This document shows, in pieces, positions 59,628 through 64,000 of a stretch of DNA of 64,000 bases; positions within the stretch are counted from its first letter, which is position 1; each line of letters opens with the position of its first letter. The DNA is taken from the NCBI GenBank assembly GCA_024233115.1, contig JACKQB010000003.1, forward strand, positions 310,001 to 374,000. The letters are read 5' to 3'. The translations under genes were made by a program, and so were the position numbers. The notes beneath the pieces were generated by a model that searched no databases, was not told the origin of the DNA, and saw nothing but the letters and a program-made list of their open reading frames with translations. The stretch comes from Akkermansiaceae bacterium (GTDB lineage Bacteria > Verrucomicrobiota > Verrucomicrobiia > Verrucomicrobiales > Akkermansiaceae).

Positions 59628-60503
59628 ATGAAACGATTAATGACCAAACTCCTCGCCGCCGCGCTTATGACGTCCACCGCATCCGCCGCGAGCCTCGCAT
59701 ACACAACAGGCCTCGACGTCTGGCTTGACGCATCAGACATCGACGGCTCCAACAACTCCACCCTGACGGATGGGGGCAACGTTAACACCTGGAAAAACAA
59801 AGGCACCACAGGTGTGAATGATGCCAGCGCAATACTCACCGGTGGGTCCGGAGGCACAAATGGGGTATTTACCGCAGGCGGAGGAAACGGCGGCCAGGAC
59901 GCCGTACTGCTCGCCAACACTCGCTACCAGTTCGGGCAGGAATTTATGGATTCTCCGAATGTGACGATGTACTTTGTGGTGCAACGCACGGATACGAATG
60001 ATACCCGCCAAGGTGCCCTGTTTAACGACTACGGCGATGGCAACCGGTTATGGCTGTTGAATACCAATTTATCAGGACCAACTACCCGCAACTTAATCCG
60101 CGATGTAGATGGTGATTTACTTACAAACTCTCCGGCGGCACTCACCATCAACACCTGGGCAACTATCTATTCAGCTGTCGATGCGACTGCCAAAACATCC
60201 TACTACGGACTCGTCGGAGGCACGATCGACAGCGATACCAATGCTGCTTACGATTCCACTACCTGGGATACTTCCGACTCTGGAAACACCTCCAGAAGAC
60301 CCACCCTTTTCGGGTTTCACGACGGTAACAATACACACGACTTCAACGGCTATGTTTCCGAGGTCCTGATCTACGATCACCTGCTCGACGCCGGACAACG
60401 TGCCCAGGTTGAGAGCTACCTGGCAAGCAAGGTCCCCGAGCCATCCTCCGCAGCCCTGCTCGGCCTCGGTGGACTCGCGCTGCTTTTCCGCCGCAGGAAA
60501 TAA
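59628..60503 (+). CDS. PEP-CTERM sorting-signal protein 1 (LamG-like)
   Basis: 291 aa from the ATG at 59628. Signal peptide about 1-22 (LLAAALMTSTASAA). The body (SLAYTTGLDVWLDASDIDGS ... NVTMYFVVQRTDTNDTRQGA ... VSEVLIYDHLLDAGQRAQVE) resembles concanavalin/LamG-like domains of secreted verrucomicrobial proteins. The tail VPEPSSAALLGLGGLALLFR followed by RRK is the PEP-CTERM signal, removed by an exosortase at the cell surface. It has its own promoter module and terminator, so it is a monocistronic cassette. Confidence 0.88.
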   Translation: MKRLMTKLLAAALMTSTASAASLAYTTGLDVWLDASDIDGSNNSTLTDGGNVNTWKNKGTTGVNDASAILTGGSGGTNGVFTAGGGNGGQDAVLLANTRYQFGQEFMDSPNVTMYFVVQRTDTNDTRQGALFNDYGDGNRLWLLNTNLSGPTTRNLIRDVDGDLLTNSPAALTINTWATIYSAVDATAKTSYYGLVGGTIDSDTNAAYDSTTWDTSDSGNTSRRPTLFGFHDGNNTHDFNGYVSEVLIYDHLLDAGQRAQVESYLASKVPEPSSAALLGLGGLALLFRRRK

Positions 60504-60551
60504 TTCTGTTAGTTGCGAAAAAGCATACAACCAGCCAGGCCGACTTATCAC

Positions 60552-60582
60552 GGGCTGCGGACCTTGTTCCGCAGCCCTTTTT
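60552..60582 (+). terminator. Terminator of PEP-CTERM gene 1
   Basis: Perfect stem GGGCTGCGGA / TCCGCAGCCC with loop CCTTGT, then five Ts. The 3' UTR (type I, starting ATTCTGTTAG) resembles that after the gene at 62933. Confidence 0.9.
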
Positions 60583-60630
60583 GCGACCATTCTTCTATAA
60601 GCCGGGAACAGTCACGGCTTCGTCTTTTTG

Positions 60631-60718
60631 TCATATCGAGCTAATTTTTTACCCTATCATGCTATTCTTGGATCTCATCTTGACTCAGCTTGACTCAGCT
60701 GGGCGTATTCGCTAATCA
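60631..60718 (+). promoter_or_regulatory. PEP-CTERM promoter module 2
   Basis: ATCGAGCTA (60635) and ATCATGCTA (60656) lie 21 bp apart with TTTTTTACCC between. TTGACT occurs at 60680-60685 (24 bp from the second site) and again at 60690-60695; TAATCA at 60713-60718 is 17 bp after the latter. The leader contains ATTGCG and a C-rich run, as in modules 3-5. Confidence 0.65.
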
Positions 60719-60817
60719 TCCAAAGGCAAAGGATTGCGCTCGAGTTTTATCCTTCGCACACGCCTCGATCCCACTAGCCCCCCCCCTATGGGAACATCCA
60801 TCACACCAAAACAAACC

Positions 60818-61552
60818 ATGAAAAACACAACCATTGCCATCGCTTCATTGCTCTGCGTTACGGGTTCTCTTCACGCAGCCACAATATCCTTGGACGCCAC
60901 GGCGGACACATCGCTCGTACCGGAGAGCCCCGACAACAACTACGGCAGCAGAACAGAAGTGCTGATCGGAAATGCTGGTGGCAATGTGCGCGCCGGCCTG
61001 CTACGCTTTGACACAACGGCACTGGCTGGAGCCACGATCAACTCCATGACCTTGCGTTTTGTTATTTTCCGAACCTCTACTACGGGGACTTGGAACGTCA
61101 ACATGTTGCGTGAAGGCAACTCCGGATGGGTCGAGGGAACCGTAAACGGTGCAGTGCAAAATGGCTCGGCGACCTGGAACCACAAGGCGAACCCCGGCAC
61201 CACATGGCTCGGTGGCAGCAGCGGAGCTAACGCAGCGGCTGACCGCTACGGCAGCATGGGATCCTTCACCCTCACCAGCGGCACAGATGTCATCGATGAT
61301 GTGATCGACACCACGCTCACGGTCGGTGGCACAGGTTTCTCCGACCTTACGGCTCTCGTTGACCACTGGAACACCGGATCGAACAACGCAGGCTTCCAAA
61401 TCTACGGAGGAACAGGCCAGTGGGGATTCGACAGCAAGGAGGGATCGGGTGCCGCCCAGTTGATCATCGACTACACACCCGTCCCCGAGCCCTCCTCCGC
61501 CGCCCTGCTCGGTCTCGGCGGCCTTGCGCTGATTCTTCGCCGCAGGAAATAG
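60818..61552 (+). CDS. PEP-CTERM sorting-signal protein 2 (DNRLRE-type)
   Basis: 244 aa from the ATG at 60818 (MKNTTIAIASLLCVTGSLHA signal peptide). The body, ISLDATADTSLVPESPDNNY ... LIGNAGGNVRAGLLRFDTTA ... MTLRFVIFRTSTTGTWNVNM, is the DNRLRE beta-domain found in cell-surface proteins. The tail is VPEPSSAALLGLGGLALILR followed by RRK. The upstream in-frame sequence from 60734 is leader, not coding. The signal peptide is nearly the same as that of the partial gene at 63963, so they are probably recent paralogues. Confidence 0.88.
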   Translation: MKNTTIAIASLLCVTGSLHAATISLDATADTSLVPESPDNNYGSRTEVLIGNAGGNVRAGLLRFDTTALAGATINSMTLRFVIFRTSTTGTWNVNMLREGNSGWVEGTVNGAVQNGSATWNHKANPGTTWLGGSSGANAAADRYGSMGSFTLTSGTDVIDDVIDTTLTVGGTGFSDLTALVDHWNTGSNNAGFQIYGGTGQWGFDSKEGSGAAQLIIDYTPVPEPSSAALLGLGGLALILRRRK

Positions 61553-61594
61553 TCCGGCGACAACTGAAAAGCACCCATCTAACAAAATCACCAA

Positions 61595-61626
61595 GGGCTG
61601 TGGACATCGTTCCGCAGACCTTTTTT
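61595..61626 (+). terminator. Terminator of PEP-CTERM gene 2
   Basis: Stem GGGCTGTGGA / TCCGCAGACC (one mismatch, one G-U) with loop CATCGT, then six Ts. The 3' UTR is type II (CCGGCGACAACTGAAAAGCA), shared with gene 3. Confidence 0.85.
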
Positions 61627-61640
61627 CGCCCGTCCTGTCG

Positions 61641-61739
61641 TCATAGAGCAAACAACGTTTACCCTATCACGCTGAACTCTTACCCTATCATGCTATTTCA
61701 ACGTTTCTCGTTGCCCCGGGAGCATGCGCAATGTACATG
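61641..61739 (+). promoter_or_regulatory. PEP-CTERM promoter module 3
   Basis: ATCACGCTG (61666) and ATCATGCTA (61687) lie 21 bp apart, each preceded by TTACCC; a third, weaker site ATAGAGCAA lies at 61643. TTGCCC at 61711 stands in the -35 position 24 bp from the second site, with TACATG (61734-61739) 17 bp on. Confidence 0.6.
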
Positions 61740-61844
61740 CCATTCGCAAAACATTGCGCACGGATTCTCCCCCCCACTTCGTCCGACCAGGTCAAATTGA
61801 CACTAACCAAATCCACACAAACCATAAAACTAAATTGCCATACC

Positions 61845-62630
61845 ATGAAACTGAAAACCCACTTGATCACTCTGGCGTCGATGTGTGCAGCATCAGCCGT
61901 CACAAGCGCCGCCACCGTGGTGGCGTCCGAGAATTTTGACGCCCTCACTGCCTCTAGTTTTCCAGGCACCTCCCTCGCCGGACAAGGGGGATGGGTCAGC
62001 GACAACGGAAGCCTCAAGCTTCGCAACGATTACACCACAGGCAGTTTCGATGGTAACGTTGCCTACAATGGCGGCGGTGCAGCCATTATGCACAGGTACG
62101 ATGGAGCCTCGTATTTAACAGCCACAGACACCTCCATCATCATCGAGATCACCGGACGCGCCGCTACCAACCGCCTATCCCGTGCCGGTGTCGCCTATGA
62201 CAATGCCGGGACATCCAACCCCGGAATCTACTTTGGCTCAGGAAGCTCCGGCGGGTGGAGTGTTTACCTGGGAAGCGGCACCACGGGTGGATCAGCACTG
62301 GCAACCTCCACCAATGGTCTTGATGCTGGCGGCGATGTCTTTGACATGCGCCTCACCATTGACCTGGTCGCGGAGACCGGACATTTTGAGTTTAAACCGG
62401 ACGGTGGTTCATGGACTACCCCAACAGGCATGGGGTCCATTGATTTGTCCGCGCTGGACACCGGCGCAACCGACGGCACCAATCCCCTCAATTGGAATAG
62501 CCTCTACATACGCACATCACTTGCAGGCGATACCATCGACAACATCGTGGTGTCCGCTGTGCCCGAGCCATCCTCCGCCGCCCTGCTCGGCCTCGGTGGA
62601 CTCGCGCTGCTTTTCCGCCGCAGGAAATAA
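61845..62630 (+). CDS. PEP-CTERM sorting-signal protein 3
   Basis: 261 aa from the ATG at 61845 (MKLKTHLITLASMCAASAVT signal peptide). The body is Gly/Ser/Thr-rich beta structure (ASENFDALTASSFPGTSLAG, GSGSSGGWSVYLGSGTTGGS, FDMRLTIDLVAETGHFEFKP), like laminin-G or concanavalin-type surface domains. The tail is VPEPSSAALLGLGGLALLFR followed by RRK. Its last 64 bp differ from gene 1 at one base, far closer than the bodies, which points to gene conversion or modular duplication. Confidence 0.87.
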   Translation: MKLKTHLITLASMCAASAVTSAATVVASENFDALTASSFPGTSLAGQGGWVSDNGSLKLRNDYTTGSFDGNVAYNGGGAAIMHRYDGASYLTATDTSIIIEITGRAATNRLSRAGVAYDNAGTSNPGIYFGSGSSGGWSVYLGSGTTGGSALATSTNGLDAGGDVFDMRLTIDLVAETGHFEFKPDGGSWTTPTGMGSIDLSALDTGATDGTNPLNWNSLYIRTSLAGDTIDNIVVSAVPEPSSAALLGLGGLALLFRRRK

Positions 62631-62672
62631 TCCGGCGACAACTGAAAAGCATCCATCTAACAAAATCACCAG

Positions 62673-62704
62673 GGGCTGCGGACATCGTTCCGCAGCCCTT
62701 TTTT
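62673..62704 (+). terminator. Terminator of PEP-CTERM gene 3
   Basis: Perfect stem GGGCTGCGGA / TCCGCAGCCC with loop CATCGT, then six Ts. Type II 3' UTR, nearly identical to that of gene 2. Confidence 0.9.
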
Positions 62705-62751
62705 CGACTGATCTATCAACCGGAAACAGGTCCGGCCTCGCACAATACTTG

Positions 62752-62829
62752 TCATATCGCGCTATAATCTTACCACATAGGGCTATATTGACATCCTGTA
62801 TTGACTCTGACATTCTCATTCATTTAGTG
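62752..62829 (+). promoter_or_regulatory. PEP-CTERM promoter module 4
   Basis: ATCGCGCTA (62756) and ATAGGGCTA (62777) lie 21 bp apart with TCTTACC between. TTGACT at 62801-62806 is 24 bp after the second site; TAGTGT at 62824-62829 follows with a 17 bp spacer. The leader is about 97 nt to the ATG at 62933 and includes ATTGCGGATTCTTCAATCCC. Confidence 0.68.
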
Positions 62830-62932
62830 TTCAAAATGAAGTGAGCGTCGTGGATTTTTTCCATTGCGGATTCTTCAATCCCCCCCTTCCACACGAGGGT
62901 TCCACACTGGGGGCACTACCCATAAAAAAACA

Positions 62933-63655
62933 ATGAAAATGAAACCTAACAAATACATCATTGCAACCGCAGTTGCATCTGCGATCACGGCGACCGCCCA
63001 GGCGGCCGTTGTTTTTCAAGTGGACATCCACATGACCGGCGGAACGAGCCAGGAACTGCAGTCCGGCTGGACTGCCTGGGATGTCGACAAGGTAACGACC
63101 AACAACTCGATCTCTACAACCCTCTCAGGCATAGGTGTGAGCATCACGTCCAATGGTGGTGGTTACGTCACCGCCCGTGGCGGTACCACGGAAGATCGTG
63201 ACGGAGAGATCACGGGCACCAGCTGGGATGATGTGGTGGAGGATTTTGCTGTTGCCCGGGCTGGTAACGGGTCTGCCACCTTGAGCTTAACGGGCTTGGA
63301 CAACACCAAGACCTACTCCCTTACCATTTACAACAACGACTGCTATGAGATCTCTGGAAACCCAGGCTTTGCCGGCGGCACACTGACCCCCACCATCACC
63401 ACTGGGGCGATCGTTGGCGTTGCCGATGCGGGCACCATCACCAATGTCAGGGAAGGCGCACGCACGGATGGCGATTTCGACAATCAATTCATCAGCTTCA
63501 CTCCTGATTCCGGCGGCAATGCTGACATCCTGATCACCAGTAGCTCCAACTTTGTGCTCTTCAGCGGCATGCAGCTCGATGTTGTGCCAGAGCCGTCCTC
63601 CGCAGCCCTGCTCGGCCTCGGTGGACTTGCTCTGATTTTCCGCCGCAGGAAATAA
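62933..63655 (+). CDS. PEP-CTERM sorting-signal protein 4
   Basis: 240 aa from the ATG at 62933 (a second ATG at 62939). Signal peptide ends TATAQAA. The body (VVFQVDIHMTGGTSQELQSG ... GLDNTKTYSLTIYNNDCYEI ... NADILITSSSNFVLFSGMQL) is beta-rich without a domain that I can name. The tail is VPEPSSAALLGLGGLALIFR followed by RRK. It has its own promoter module and terminator. Confidence 0.87.
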   Translation: MKMKPNKYIIATAVASAITATAQAAVVFQVDIHMTGGTSQELQSGWTAWDVDKVTTNNSISTTLSGIGVSITSNGGGYVTARGGTTEDRDGEITGTSWDDVVEDFAVARAGNGSATLSLTGLDNTKTYSLTIYNNDCYEISGNPGFAGGTLTPTITTGAIVGVADAGTITNVREGARTDGDFDNQFISFTPDSGGNADILITSSSNFVLFSGMQLDVVPEPSSAALLGLGGLALIFRRRK

Positions 63656-63704
63656 TTCTGTTGGCTGCGAAAAACCTATACGACCAATCAAGTCGACTTA
63701 TCAC

Positions 63705-63735
63705 GGGCTGCGGACTTTGTTCCGCAGCCCTTTTT
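63705..63735 (+). terminator. Terminator of PEP-CTERM gene 4
   Basis: Perfect stem GGGCTGCGGA / TCCGCAGCCC with loop CTTTGT, then five Ts. Type I 3' UTR like gene 1, including CGACTTATCAC just before the stem. Confidence 0.9.
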
Positions 63736-63786
63736 GCGACTGATCCATAAGCTGGAAACAGGCGCGGTCTGGCAGCCCCCTTTTTG

Positions 63787-63864
63787 CTATATCGTGCTAT
63801 ATTTTTACCTCATCGAGCTATTCTCACGTCTATTATTGACTTCGTCACACGTATTCACTAGCAG
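63787..63864 (+). promoter_or_regulatory. PEP-CTERM promoter module 5
   Basis: ATCGTGCTA (63791) and ATCGAGCTA (63812) lie 21 bp apart with TTTTTACC between. TTGACT at 63836-63841 is 24 bp after the second site, and TAGCAG at 63859-63864 follows after 17 bp. The leader is about 92 nt to the ATG at 63963, with ATTGCGTCCGGATT as in module 2-4 leaders. Confidence 0.68.
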
Positions 63865-63962
63865 TACCAATATAAGGAATTGCGTCCGGATTTGTCCTTT
63901 GCAAATTCTTAAGTCCCACCCTGCCCTCGGAACAGAAGGGTAATATCCCACCAAACCAAACC

Positions 63963-64000
63963 ATGAAAAACACAACCTTTGCCATCGCATCATTGCTCTA
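63963..64000 (+). CDS. PEP-CTERM protein 5, start only (cut by window edge)
   Basis: Only 12 complete codons: MKNTTFAIASLL. This is the signal-peptide start of PEP-CTERM protein 2 (MKNTTIAIASLL) with one change. With promoter module 5 upstream, it is almost certainly the next member of the array. Confidence 0.7.
   Translation, partial: MKNTTFAIASLL

Overview
The window looks like a chromosomal segment of a Verrucomicrobiota bacterium, probably a marine or saccharolytic member of the Verrucomicrobiae. The grounds are four complete proteins and one partial protein of the PEP-CTERM type (tails reading VPEPSSAALLGLGGLALLFR followed by RRK), FGly-type sulfatases, a GH95 glycosidase, a very large secreted or pilin-like protein with a PilX-type N-terminus, and a GldG/DUF4340 transporter locus. 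Many starts lack a clear Shine-Dalgarno sequence. No species can be named from sequence alone.

Layout. 1-4.6 kb: GH95 glycosidase (partial), a TPM-domain zinc-ribbon protein, mnmH, a TatD hydrolase and an AbrB/Doc toxin-antitoxin pair. 4.6-9.1 kb (minus strand): a TIGR01777 epimerase, a membrane O-acyltransferase with three small membrane proteins, a DCC-family protein and a GbsR-like regulator. 9.2-13 kb: PhoD-like phosphatase, FKBP prolyl isomerase, a CreD-like membrane protein and a decayed phosphodiester-glycosidase gene. 13-27 kb: nuoD-N (complex I without A, B, C), preceded by a perfect TGTGA-N6-TCACA site. 27-31.5 kb: a nucleoside salvage run (XapX-type protein, deoA, deoB, deoD, cdd). 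31.6-37.3 kb: ABC-2 permease, GldG-like, DUF4340, sufS. 37.3-48 kb: kinase, LMW phosphatase, a large lipoprotein, mutM, tRNA-Leu(CAA), HAD hydrolase, OmpA-domain protein, sulfatase. 48.2-51.4 kb: an ExbB/TolQ-like channel with two single-pass coiled-coil partners. 51.4-57.3 kb (minus strand): mutarotase-like protein, secreted protein, and the large PilX-type protein, split by an in-frame stop. 57.7-64 kb: a second sulfatase and the PEP-CTERM array.

Two patterns stand out. First, three four-helix-bundle (S23/IVP-type) genes sit in operon spacers (nuoG-nuoH, nuoK-nuoL, deoB-deoD). Each is bracketed by its own imperfect, low-complexity inverted repeats, and a gene-less relative lies in the nuoH-nuoI spacer. 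This looks like a small mobile cassette with no transposase of its own; mobility is inference. Second, all five PEP-CTERM genes carry the same upstream architecture: two ATCNNGCTA-like sites exactly 21 bp apart, then a TTGACT-like -35 box 24-25 bp further on, then a 90-110 nt leader. The four complete genes end in near-identical terminators. This implies one dedicated activator and spread by duplication of whole expression cassettes.

The intergenic DNA also holds several dispersed hairpin repeat families (GTAGGACA-type, GGAGTGC...GCTTT-type, AAGTCCTATAGGACCTAT-type). Some of them supply stop codons, a C-terminal tail or a start region to the adjoining genes.
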